NCBI GenBank assembly: GCA_001599595.1
Contig: BCHH01000003.1
Coordinates: 3,965,224-4,029,223, forward strand
Origin: Beverwykella pulmonaria
Lineage: Eukaryota; Ascomycota; Dothideomycetes; Pleosporales; Melanommataceae
Length of the DNA stretch: 64,000 nt
Reading direction: 5' to 3'
Shown here: positions 11,217 to 21,142 of the stretch, piece by piece
Layout: each line of letters starts with the position of its first letter
Position numbering within the stretch: position 1 is the first letter of the stretch
The notes under the pieces: model-generated
What the model was told of the DNA's origin: nothing
What the model saw: the letters and a program-made list of their open reading frames with translations, nothing else
Database searches by the model: none
Made by a program: the position numbers and the translations under genes

Positions 11217-14200
11217 TCACCATGACCCCCTCGACACCATCGCCGGCGCATGCTTCTTACGCTCGACCTCTGCTGCCTCACTATCCGCATCCTCGAGTTT
11301 CTGCACTAACTCATCAATCTTTTTGAAGGACCAGGATTTATAGAAGGCAGGGTAGCAGAACGGCCTCAGATCATACCGATTATCATCGGGCGAGTAGGTC
11401 TCGAGATGCAGACCCGGCGTCATTGTAGTCATCTTATGTCGATTGATAGCCCAGTAGTGGAAAAATTTCTTGACTGTGGTGGCGATTTCGCGGGGAGTTT
11501 TTTCCTCACCCCAGACATGCAGAAGCTTAGTGAAGGCGGAGTATGGGCCTGCTTTTTCTTCTTTGCGGATGCTAAGTAGTTTTGTTAGTTCGAAATAAAG
11601 AGTTGTTCATTGGTTGTTGGAACTCACCGTCCAAGCACAGAAAGCTCGGCATAGGTGAAGCCCATGTCTATCTCGTCAGTCTGCACGTAGTCTTCCGTGA
11701 TGGGCTCGAGTTCTGCTGTTGGGGCAGCGGTGACGAATTCTTCGAGGATAGGGAGGGAAAACTCGGTTTGGGCCCAGGTTATGAAGCGAACTAGGTCGAT
11801 TTTGGAAACGCCGCCTAGTTACCAAGTCAGTATGTTTCTTCGTGTGAGAGGGGGAGAATTAGGTGAATCATTATGTGTCTGAGGTAGCTGAAGTGTCCTG
11901 AATGCCACGAAAGAGTATTAGTGACTTACCAATCGGGTTGATATCTGCGCTGCTGCAATCATATCTAACTCTGTTAGTGTACTGACCCGAATTATATATG
12001 AATAGATATTACAACTTACTTGGTCAAATAGCCACGAAGGCACTCACTTGAGGCAGGTGGTCAAGATCAGCCTGGTTCTTCAAAGTGTATAGAAGCAAGG
12101 AATGGAGGGAGGATGCCGCATCAGTGACATGTGCAGAGTTGTGAGACACCACTTGGGGTGGTGCCTCACCCACTTTGCAACAATACATTGACCTTGCACC
12201 CCGGGCTTACATACTCAACGTTGGCAGTTCCAAGAACTAGCAGACTTCCACCACCTGGTCTCTTCCGTACTGTGGGCTTAGGAGGTACAAAGTTAGTGCC
12301 GTTCAAAATAGGATCAGGCAAGATATGGGCTGTGAACTCACAAGCATTTGAGCAAAATAATAAGCCGTCACCATGCGCGTGCGTGCTTGTATATTCTGGA
12401 GTGCCAGATTCTCTGAGTCAGTGCCGCCATGGACACGGAACTGGGGGTCAAAGCCTGTGGCCACAGGGAGGAAGTTCTTGATACTCTTGAAGCCTTCATC
12501 GATGTCGGCTTCGAGGAAGTAGGCGCCTGTTGCTTCGGAGAGACGTTTGGCGCGTGAACGGGTTGCAGAGCTGGATTGCATTTTCATGCCCATGTAGACT
12601 GTGTGCAAGATGCGATTGCAGAGATCGGTGGGCGAGTCGGGGGTCCAGTCTTGTGCTTCGCCGGGGCGGGCTGCTATGCGGAAGCAGTCTTCTTGGACTT
12701 GCTTGTTTCCGTCTTTGATGGCTTGGATAACAATGTGGCACATGGAGTACACGAGGGTTGCGGTGGCGCCTAAAGGGAGTTAGTGGGTCTGCTTCCAGGT
12801 CGAAATCAAATTGTGACACGCAAAGGGAAGATTAAAGAGGGGTGTTTAAATCACGAATACATGATCTGAGAACGTACATGAGTCGATGCCTCCACTGAGT
12901 GGGACCAAAAACCCAGCCTGCTGCGAGCGGCGCAAATAGTCCCTTTGCCAGAGTTAGTCTTGGTCCATTCATTTCAATATGGAAAGACTAACCACATCCA
13001 GCACGCCGCCGAGAGACTGATTTCCTCCTCCGGTTTGTGGATTCTCAATTGTTGGGCCGGAGTAGGCTTGACGTGGAGATCGAAGTCAGCGTTATCTCCC
13101 GAGAGGCTGAAATCAACTTCGATTCTCTGATACGATGGCGCCGACAGACTCTGCAGACCTCGACTAGGTGCAAAGCGGAATGAGCGGACGCTTTCGATAT
13201 CCTACTTGAGTTGTGAGATTCCGAGTGTACCAAGAGCAAGAGAGAGTCCCATACCACAACCGCAGTAACAACTTCCACGTCATTCAGGGACTAAAATTGA
13301 GCACAAGTCTTAGCAAATTTTCAAATGTTAGCAACCAATGCAAAGGAACACTGCTTACTGCAGAGCAGTTAGCAGATGTCGTAAATGTTCGGAGAGGTAC
13401 AAGATTAGCGATTGTCTGAACCGTTCAAAGATTGAACAGGACGTCAAGCTTAAAACGTGTACCTCGACTTACGGACCAAATTGGCTACCCTGGGCAACGA
13501 TGGATCCATTTACGATAATCATCGCGCAGCCGTCACTTAAATTGGGAGTAAAAGACTCAGCAAAGGTCCTAAGGTTAAGGGTTAACGCAAAGGAGGGATT
13601 TGCTTACTAGTAGAGACGATCTCCATCACCTCCTTGCTCTAAGTGGAGGACCAAGGTCAGCGTAGTTCTTCAAAATAAGTGAGGAAGACGGGGGATGCCA
13701 CAATTGTGCCATGTGAAAAATCGCAAGACAACACCCTAGTGGGTGGTGCCTCACTCACTCTGCAACAAGACAATGATCTTGCAACCTGGGCTTACTAACG
13801 ATTTGAGTAAAGGTACACCTAGTTTGAGTTAGCTTCATATGTGAAACAAGAATATCAGACCATACCCCTCCATTCTTCCTCGTAGCCTCTTGGATGAGCG
13901 ATATTCTCGTGTCCAGCTTCCTTAAGTTGTGATGAGAACCTTTGAGGTAGAGGGCCAAAGTCAGCGCAATTCTCCAAAATAGAGGGGAAGAGGAAGTTAC
14001 AGGCCTACAGCCATGTACTGTAAAAGAGTTTAAGGTGCTCAAAGTGTTTAAGGTGTTTAAAATGATCCGAAAGGGCATTTCGCGTCAACTTAGGCACACT
14101 GTCGACTTTGACAGCTTATTGACTCTGACAGGAGACATGAACTGCGCACCCCCAAGTCACGTACCGCTGCTATTCGAGATCACCTCTACTCCATTGAGGG

Positions 14201-15724
14201 ACATATCGGTCTTAAGAACGGGTTAGAGTGAGCCGGTTGTTCAATAAGACAAGAGTAGACACATCTATTTAAAGTCTTTGCAATAAAACGCAATACTCAC
14301 TACGAAAAAGTCAGCAAGCAATCACTAAGAAGGGATGAGGTACAGATTCTAGACATCCTAGGATATGTACCCCGACTTACGTACCGTGAGGTGACTTCGG
14401 GATCCAAATCTCCTCCTGATTAGAGGTACAAATTTTAGTAAATGTTCAAGGCTGAGTGCAAAGGATGGCTTTGCTTACTACAAATCAGTCAGCAGATATT
14501 TTGGTGATGGGGAATACACAAGTCAGGGACTTGTCTGAACTGATCAGGAGGTTCTGTAACAGAATCTGAACCTGTACCGAGTTACGTACCACAGGACTCG
14601 GCGCCAAAGCAGGTGTCATAGGTAGAGATGACTGCATCTCCGATAGGTACTTTGCGGGTGCCTTGAATCTTGTAGATCATGTCGGGAAGAAAGTACTCTT
14701 CCACGTGTTGGGGACGGTTCCAGGGTCTAGAGGTGGGAGCTCACTTAGTAGGCAGCTTAGATGGAAGAGGTGATACTTAGTGTCAGAAATCCGGTTGAAC
14801 CACCCTTCCGAAGTGTTTCAAGCGGGGATATAGAGAAAGGCTTTGCCTACTGCAAGTCAGTTAGTAAAGGTTTGAAAAAAAGGGAAGAGGTACACCTGAT
14901 TTGGGTACCCCGGCCTGCATACCATGAAGAATCGTGCCTCGCGGTAGTTTCCTAGGATGGTTAGCCATTGTCGAGATACTGAGAAGCAATGATGTGGAAT
15001 GCTAGGGAAGACACTGCGAACTAGATGGGTCCACCGCTCAAGGGTGCTTTGTTTCCTATGTGAGCAGAACACAAGGGGGATCTTACCGTCGTTGGCGAGG
15101 CTCAACTTTGGCCTGATCAAAACGATCTTGGTCAGTTAGTATGCTAAGATGAACCCAAGGGGATGGGCTCAGCTTGCCTTCCCGTTGAGTATGATGATCC
15201 GGCTGCAAGATGTCAGATTCAGGCAGAAGTGGGGGAGGCCAGTACACTGACCAGTTGAACCTATTGTTTCGATGAATGACAGGTGCGCCAATATCGAGAA
15301 GAATGCCATGAAGAGAGGCATCTGTCATGAGCCGGCTAATCATCTGCCATGTGTGCAAGTACGTATCTCCCTCGAGGAAATGGTCGAGACATCCATAGCC
15401 CGTGATCTGTGCTGTATTAGGATCAATGCTACGCGTTTCGCCCACGTAGCCCGCTATTTGGACGGAGAGTGGACTTCGAACCGAGGATGGAAGACATATA
15501 TATGGGAGTGAAAGCAATGAAGCATACCTCAAGTTCAGGCCCAACGCGCAGGGTGGCCCCTTTGGACTTGGCAATCAGAATGCTCTCTTTGATGCGTGCC
15601 AAGTTGCCCTCCCAGTCTAGGACCCACTGGTTGAGCTGTATTTGGTAAGTAGAAGGACGCCCGCAGAGGCAAGGGCGAAGGAGTAACCAACCGAGCATGT
15701 CGCTACTGTCATCAACCGACCCAT
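11217..15724 (-). CDS. qns1: glutamine-dependent NAD+ synthetase, 22 exons with four twin introns
   Basis: Last step of NAD+ synthesis: ATP-dependent amidation of nicotinic acid adenine dinucleotide, using ammonia from glutamine. Exons: 15724-15692, 15635-15528, 15406-15252, 15202-15178, 15126-15087, 14951-14924, 14726-14591, 14415-14386, 14210-14165, 13939-13866, 13818-13800, 13638-13608, 13535-13478, 13290-13255, 13201-12993, 12942-12878, 12769-12342, 12276-12215, 12046-12020, 11964-11930, 11814-11628, 11571-11217. They sum to 729 codons (728 aa), the usual fungal length. The nitrilase-type glutaminase half keeps its Glu (GPELEITGYG), Lys ([11 protein letters not shown]) and Cys (ESCEE). 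The synthetase half has the P-loop [10 protein letters not shown] and [10 protein letters not shown]. Intron 4 starts with GC. Introns 6, 7, 8 and 13 fit only as [D1,2] stwintrons. Exons 4-14 are tiny, and 21 introns is exceptional for such a gene. Confidence 0.93.
12047..12214 (-). other. intron 18, paralogous to intron 11, with an internal hairpin
   Basis: 168 nt. It starts GTATGTAAGCCCGGGG and shares its central and 3' blocks with intron 11. The centre forms a near-perfect inverted repeat, GTGAGGCACCAC / GTGGTGTCTCAC, separated by five bases. Splicing as a single GT-AG intron is in frame and gives [12 protein letters not shown]. Confidence 0.8.
13291..13477 (-). other. stwintron 4 of the NAD+ synthetase gene, type [D1,2]
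   Basis: Exon 13 ends AGC CAA TTT and exon 14 starts TCC CTG AAT GAC (the conserved [10 protein letters not shown]). Between them is G^GTCCGTAAGTCGAGG...CTGCTAACTGCTCTGCAG^TAAGCAGTG...CAATTTTAG. The internal intron (13476-13358) is 119 nt and its donor GTCCGT is weaker than in copies 2 and 3 (GTACGT). The re-formed external donor is GTAAGCA. Confidence 0.82.
13536..13607 (-). other. canonical intron 12, sister of the external introns of stwintrons 2 and 4
   Basis: 72 nt, GTAAGCAAATCCCTCCTTTG ... CAATTTAAG. Its 5' part matches the external portions of stwintron 2 (TAAGCAAAGCCATCCTTTG) and stwintron 4 (TAAGCAGTG then TTCCTTTGCATTGG). Its donor is uninterrupted, so it looks like the same intron without an internal passenger. 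Confidence 0.75.
13639..13799 (-). other. intron 11, paralogous to intron 18 of the same gene
   Basis: 161 nt. It starts GTTAGTAAGCCCAGG, has the central block GTGAGGCACCACCC, and ends with a block around TTTTGAAGAACTACGCTGACC before CCACTTAG. The same three blocks occur in order in intron 18 (12047-12214). The 3' block is also seen in intron 9 (13940-14164). Confidence 0.8.
13940..14164 (-). other. intron 9, 225 nt, mosaic of the two intron types
   Basis: The 5' end GTACGTGACTTGGGG resembles the internal introns of stwintrons 2-4, including the preceding G. The 3' end (TATTTTGGAGAATTGCGCTG then ACTTTGGCCCTC) resembles introns 11 and 18. The frame requires it to be removed as one unit from GT at 14164 to AG at 13940 ([11 protein letters not shown]), so it is not a [D1,2] stwintron. 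Confidence 0.65.
14211..14385 (-). other. stwintron 3 of the NAD+ synthetase gene, type [D1,2]
   Basis: Exon 8 ends CCT CAC and exon 9 starts ACC GAT ATG (SPHTDMSLNG). Between them is G^GTACGTAAGTCGG...TTGCTGACTTTTTCGTAG^TGAGTATTG...CGTTCTTAAG. The internal intron (14384-14300) is 85 nt. The re-formed external donor is GTGAGTA, the best of the set. Total length is 175 nt, the same as stwintron 2. Confidence 0.88.
14416..14590 (-). other. stwintron 2 of the NAD+ synthetase gene, type [D1,2]
   Basis: Exon 7 ends GAG TCC TGT and exon 8 starts GAG GAG ATT, which gives the conserved CEE of the glutaminase active site. Between them is G^GTACGTAAC...CTGCTGACTGATTTGTAG^TAAGCAAAG...CTAATCAG. The internal intron (14589-14478) is 112 nt. 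After its removal G joins TAAGCA to form the donor GTAAGCA of a 63-nt external intron. Single GT-AG splicing would leave an extra G and destroy the active-site frame. Confidence 0.88.
14727..14923 (-). other. stwintron 1 of the NAD+ synthetase gene, type [D1,2]
   Basis: Exon 6 ends TTC AT. Then follow G^GTATGCAGG...TACTAACTGACTTGCAG^TAGGCAAAG...CTCTAG and exon 7 starts A CCC TGG. The internal intron (14922-14850, 73 nt) has a perfect TACTAAC branch point. Its removal joins G to TAGGCA, making the external donor GTAGGCA; the external intron ends with branch CTACTAAG and CTCTAG. A plain GT-AG removal (14922-14727) leaves one extra nucleotide and breaks the frame before PWNRP. Confidence 0.85.
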
Positions 15725-16593
15725 GATGTTAGCTTGGAGTGATGGTCGTAAGGCAAACCGTCGGCACGGCTAGTGCAAGATATAAAGCTGGAACAGCGAA
15801 AGCTGGCGAGGTCGGTGACGTGTTCAAAGGCGTTGGTAAGTCTGGTAGCGAGTCTGATAGCTGTGCAAAGCTGAAGCTTGGATCACATGGGGTCGGCAAT
15901 TGAGGGGGAACAGAGGACGGAAGTGTGAGCCGACGTGGGGACCACAAAACACCAATTCAGCTTGCATACAGCCTATCGTGAGCATACACAAGAGAAGAGT
16001 CGCACGCAGTTAGCATGTCTGGCTAGTATTGAATTCGCCTCTGACCGTGTCCAGAGCACCCGTAAGACTAGTCGAGCGGGGCATTTTCTTCTGCATTTCT
16101 CTGCAGGTGGCCGGCCCTCGCTTCAGACCGGAGGCGCGCTCTGTGTCTTCACGCATGCTTGCTAGAGCCGCGCTAGACAGAGACATCCGCACCGCTTCAC
16201 CGCTTCGCCGCTTCACCAGGCCGCTGGCTGGCAGAAGAGCCCGGCCATGCCAGCCCCAGCGAGCTCACCCGGGTGACGGCAGTGATTCGCGCGCTCCGCT
16301 CCACCCATGACATCATCCACCGCTCCGAAGCCATTCACAGGGCGCAAATTACGGGCGGACCACGCCTGCGACCGCATCATCGAGTACCCACTTCCGCCCC
16401 TCCTCCGCCCTGCGCATGCCAGGCCTCCTGCCAAAACTAGACGCCCAAGCGGATTCCCAATCCCGACCGCTGAGCTCCCCAGACCTCCCACCGCGCCCCC
16501 GCCGTCTCGCCTTCACGCCTGGTGGGCTCCCGCGCGAGGCATGTCCACGCGCATTTCCTGTCCACACCACCCAGTCCCTCGACGAACCGCGCC
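15725..16593. other. divergent upstream region, NAD+ synthetase / histidine kinase
   Basis: 869 bp between two divergent start codons. The half next to the kinase is GC-rich and open in several frames by composition. No family-level ORF or defined site was recognised. Confidence 0.6.
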
Positions 16594-19500
16594 ATGACGG
16601 GCCCTCGGGACCCTCGACGAGGAGCCTCACCGCGCCCGGCGGCCACGGCCACGGCCGAGAAGGAAGAAGCCGCCAAAGAGCGCGAGTTCTACAGGCAGGC
16701 TCTGGCCCGAGAGAACCTCTGACATGGCCCCGACTGACGCGGACTTCGCAGATACTACCACCAGTCGCAGCGACCCAAACCACAGACGCCCACCCATGTC
16801 GAGCCCGCGCCCGTCGTTCCCTCTCTCCAGGCCCTCCCGACCCCGCCGTGCTCTACCGAAGCACCCAGTCCCATCCCGTGCGATGATAAGGCCTTGACGG
16901 CGTTTGCCCAGCTCGGCGCTTTGCGATTGAATGCGCGCCGCTGCATGATCTCCTTTTTCGACCGCAAGCATTGCTACATTCTTGCTGAAGCCACTCGAAC
17001 CCTCTCTCTGCAGACGGGCCAGGCGTCATTCCAGGAGGACAGCTTGGCCTGGGGCACCACCATGATTCCTCGAGGAGAAAGCATCTGCCGCTTCACCATC
17101 CAACTCCCTGTCAAGCGAATCGGACAGCCGCCTGGCGACCAAAGCGCATTTGTAGTCACAGACCTCTCCCGCGACAATCGCTTCTCCCTGTGTCCCTTCG
17201 TTGTGGCCTCCCCGCGCGCGCGGTTTTATGCCGGAGTGCCTATTAGGAGCCCACAGGGACATAACATCGGCACCTATTGCGTAATGGACGAAAAGCCCCG
17301 CAAGGGAATCTCTTCCTTCGAGCTGTCTTTCCTCGAGGACATGGCTTTGACCGTCATGCGGCATCTCCAAATGACTCGAGCCACCGACGACCACAGGAGA
17401 GGAGGAATCATGGTACGAAGCCTAGGCTCTTTTGCAGAAGGAAAGTCCAGCCTCGAAGACTGGTGGCAGGAGTCCTGGGAACCTGAGCCTACATCCCTAA
17501 CGTCTGCAGCGCTTCCCGATAACGTATTAGCGCCCCGCTCGCGTCGTCCAAACACAGCCTCGGCGCGAATGAACTCACAAGAGCCTGCTATTGTGATGAA
17601 CAGATCCGATAGCATCAACTCGAGTCATCCAAGTGTGACGAGCCCCAATCCCACGTCTCCAGCCAGCGGGCCATCGGGCAGTATTGTCACGCCCGGCTCT
17701 GATGTCGTTCCCGACCTGCGTCCTGCAGAGGTGATAGTCAGGACTGCATCCTCCACGACGAAAGAGGGGCTACACCAGAACCAGTACTCCCCGGAAATTC
17801 AAGCGACGTTCAGTCGAGCAGCTAAAAGTGGGTACTCAACTACGCGAGGCCCTTCTCGAAAATGTACTGACGATACTCCTTCTCTCAGTGATTCTTGAGG
17901 CAACCGAGGCGGATGGCGCTGTGTTCCTCGATGCCAAGGTGAGTACATTTGGCGGTCTTATCGAGGAAGACTTCATGCCCGAACAACCAGAGCTTTCAGA
18001 GCAGGGCAAGCCATGTGGTGTTCTCGGTGCTGCCCTATGGCAAAATGCCAACGATTTGCCCATGTCGTCCACTGTTCAATATTCTATGCTCGAGGGCCTG
18101 CTCAGGCATCTTGTGCGGACTTACCCTCATGGCCAGATCTTCAACTTTGACCAAGACACTACACCAGCAACTCAGCCAATCACAGAAATAATTGAATCGG
18201 GACCTTTGGCGGACGCACCAGCGTCGCCCCCATCCAGGAGATCAGATTCTCCGAAAAGCCAAGATGATGAGAACCTTTTGCGGGAAGTGTTCCCCGAAGC
18301 CCGCAGCCTCGTCCTGTATCCATTATGGGATGCCCACCGCGATCGATGGTTTGCCGGTGCCATTATTTGGTCGTCTGATCCCATGCGTGTATTTACCAGC
18401 GAACAGGAACTGAGCTATCTCGCGGCCTTCAGTAACAGCGTCATGGCAGAAGTAGCTCGACTCGATACACAGCTAGCAGACGCCGCCAAGGCAGACTTCA
18501 TCTCATCTATCAGTCACGAACTGCGTTCCCCACTTCATGGCATCCTGGGGACGACGGAACTTCTCAGAGACACGCAGATTGATCCTCAGCAATCCAACAT
18601 GACGCAAACCATCGAAACGTGTGGCAAGACGCTGTTGGATACAATCAATCATGTGAGTCAAGAAGCGAGATTGATTTCACTTGCATACTAAACAATCCCA
18701 TAGGTCCTTGACTTTGCTAAAATCAACAACCTGACACGAGGAGCCTCGAAGCGCTCCAAGAAACGATCTCATGGTACCAAACAGGTCATCAGCCCTGGGC
18801 AAGGTCATGCCAACAATATAATGACGTTGATTTCTGATGTTGATCTGAGCATCCTCACCGAGGAAGTTCTTGAAACTGTCTTCGCTGGCTTTAACTTCCA
18901 GAAGACGTTAAACCATACGTTGACTGAGACATTTGACAAGACCCCCACAATGGCTAGCATTCCGCCGATTGCCATCATTGTCGATATTAACAAGACCGAC
19001 AATTATGTCTTTCGCACGCAGCCCGGGGCCTGGCGTCGTGTCCTAATGAATTTGTTTGGGAATGCCCTCAAGTACACTCCGGCGGGCTACATCAAAATCA
19101 AGCTCCAGGTAACACCAGGCAAATCATCGGACGACTTCTCGGAACTTCGTTTCATAATCACCGACTCTGGAATTGGGATGTCGGAAGACTACGTCAATAA
19201 TCGACTGTTCCACTCTTTTGCTCAGGAGAATTCTCTGTCTCAAGGAACCGGTCTTGGCCTCAGCATCGTCAAGCAGATTGTGGAGTCGTTGGGTGGGGAT
19301 GTTGAAGTGAGGAGTGAGAAAGGCCACGGCACCAAGTTTACTGTGTGCTGCCCTCTGAAGCACTCTATAATGTCTCCAGCTGTACATGCCTCAACCGAGC
19401 TCCGTTCAGTCGCTAAACGAACCGAAGGCATGAATGTGTGTTTCATCGGGTTCGATGACAAGGACGATTACTTTCCCGTCAAAAGTCTCAAGAATAAGAA

Positions 19501-20560
19501 CGCAAGCAGAATGATAATCAAGGCTCTCGACAGCCTCTGCTCGGACTGGTTTGGAATGAATGTCCAGGACTACAGCGCCGAGACTGCTCCCAAAACAGAC
19601 CTGTTTGTGGCTACTGAGTCAGGCGCAAAATGGCTGCGTGCTCAGTACAGCAAGAGCCCGAGCGCCGTCTTAGCAGCGCCGGTTATTGTTCTCTGTCAAG
19701 GCGCTGCTTCCGCACAATCAACTACCGCCATCACAGTCCCAGGGCAAATCTTCGAATGCATAGCCCAACCCTGCGGTCCGCACAAACTCGCCAAAGCCTT
19801 GACATCGTGTTTGGATCGGCACGCAAACAGAACCACTGTTCAAATTACAGGCCCAGACATACACCTACCAAGTATTTCCGAGCTTAGCCTGCGCGAGAAC
19901 ACACCGCCGATGAGTCTCACATCTAGCTCTTCTCTCGATGTCCATCGCCCACAGTTCGTCTCTGCCACCAGCGCGCCGGAACTACGGTCCGTGAGCTCTG
20001 GTCCAGTCAAGATGATGGTGGGTCCACATCGCACACTGCACTGCCTTGCCGTGGACGATAATCCTATTAATTTACGTTTGCTGCGCATGTTCATCGAGAA
20101 GTTGCAACACAAGCACACACTCGCGGTCAATGGTCTCGAGGCGCTAGAAGTATACAAAGCGTCCAGCCTCGCCTCCTTGTCCTCCTTTTCTTCTTCTTCC
20201 TTCTCCTCATCCGAGCTAACTTCAGATCGACCCCAAAGCCCGCCCAGTCCACATATCGACGTCGTTCTCATGGATATCAACATGCCTAAGATGGACGGGC
20301 TGGAAGCCACGCGCCAGATCCGCGCACACGAAAGAGAGCATGGGCTACCTCCGGTTACTATTATTGCACTGACGGGGGTGGCGAGCTCTGAGGCGCAGCA
20401 AGAAGCGCATGTGAGTGGGGTCAATTTATTCCTGATTAAGCCTGTGACGTTGGCGGATTTGGAAGTTGTCCTCAAGGGTGTAGTTACGGGGGAGGAGAGA
20501 GGTGCCGGTGCGGGTGGTTTGAGCGAGGCATCAAAAGGCGAACGGATCGGGGGAGTGTGA
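16594..20560 (+). CDS. hybrid histidine kinase with N-terminal GAF-like region
   Basis: Exons 16594-16694, 16752-17827, 17889-18652 and 18704-20560 give 1265 aa. Intron 1 is GC-AG (AG^GCAGGCTC...TTCGCAG) and is required to join EREFYR to YYHQSQ. A GAF-like sensor (from LTAFAQLGALRLNARRCMIS) is followed by a Ser/Thr-rich linker. The H-box is FISSISHELRSPLHG with the phospho-His near residue 602. The ATPase N-box is FGNALKYTP (about 762) and the G-boxes are DSGIGMS and GTGLGLSIV. The receiver starts LAVDDNPINL (about 1093), has the acceptor Asp in VLMDINMPKMDG (about 1168) and the Lys in FLIKPVT (about 1224). All phosphorelay residues are present, so it should be active in a multistep His-Asp relay. 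The receiver carries a Ser-rich insertion (about 1132-1158). Confidence 0.93.
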
Positions 20561-21142
20561 TTCTCTGCCTAGACAAACGGCAAGACGACAACGAAGTTTG
20601 ATTTTTCTGCTGGAGTACATGATGTATGGCGTTATGGCATCCTGCATCTTTTCTCTTTGGGAAAATTCCGGGCGTTGGATATGGAGGGAGGGAGGGATGG
20701 CGTCTATACCCATTTTTATTCTTGGTCAGCGAGCGTGGCGTGCATAGAGCGGCGTTGGCATCTTGGTCATTACACGAAATGACTTAGCATATATACAGAT
20801 AGACGAGTGCATGATTGCATGGATTGAGAACCTTTCTGACATTGTCGTTGTTGTGATGTGAGTAATAGGCTTGGAAGAACTCGGAAATGGGGGGGTTGAT
20901 CCCAAGCATAATGGTAGGGGATGATGATGCATATCGTCCATGAAAACATTTTCCCCCCTGCAACATGTATTCTGATGATAGAGCTACGGAACAAAAGAGA
21001 GCTTGGTAACCACAATTCCTATCCGACTCCGTATCCTACAGCGCCACAATAATATATCCCGACATAAATCCCTAATCCAAATCGATCAAACGGCTCTCCT
21101 CTTAGCCCCTTAGTAGATGTCTTCAAGCGTCCGACATCCGTC
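20561..21142. other. convergent 3' region, nothing recognised
   Basis: 582 bp between the kinase stop and the stop of the downstream minus-strand gene. No element seen. Confidence 0.6.

Noticed and set aside
13291..14923. Explaining the off-by-one junctions of the NAD+ synthetase gene as a frameshifted pseudogene
   Set aside because: All four junctions are off by the same single base, flanking protein text is fully conserved, and every case has complete nested splice signals including branch points.
14727..14923. Group I/II introns or an intein in the NAD+ synthetase gene
   Set aside because: The insertions are 161-225 nt with spliceosomal donor, branch and acceptor signals and stop codons in frame; no ribozyme-size or intein-size sequence is present.
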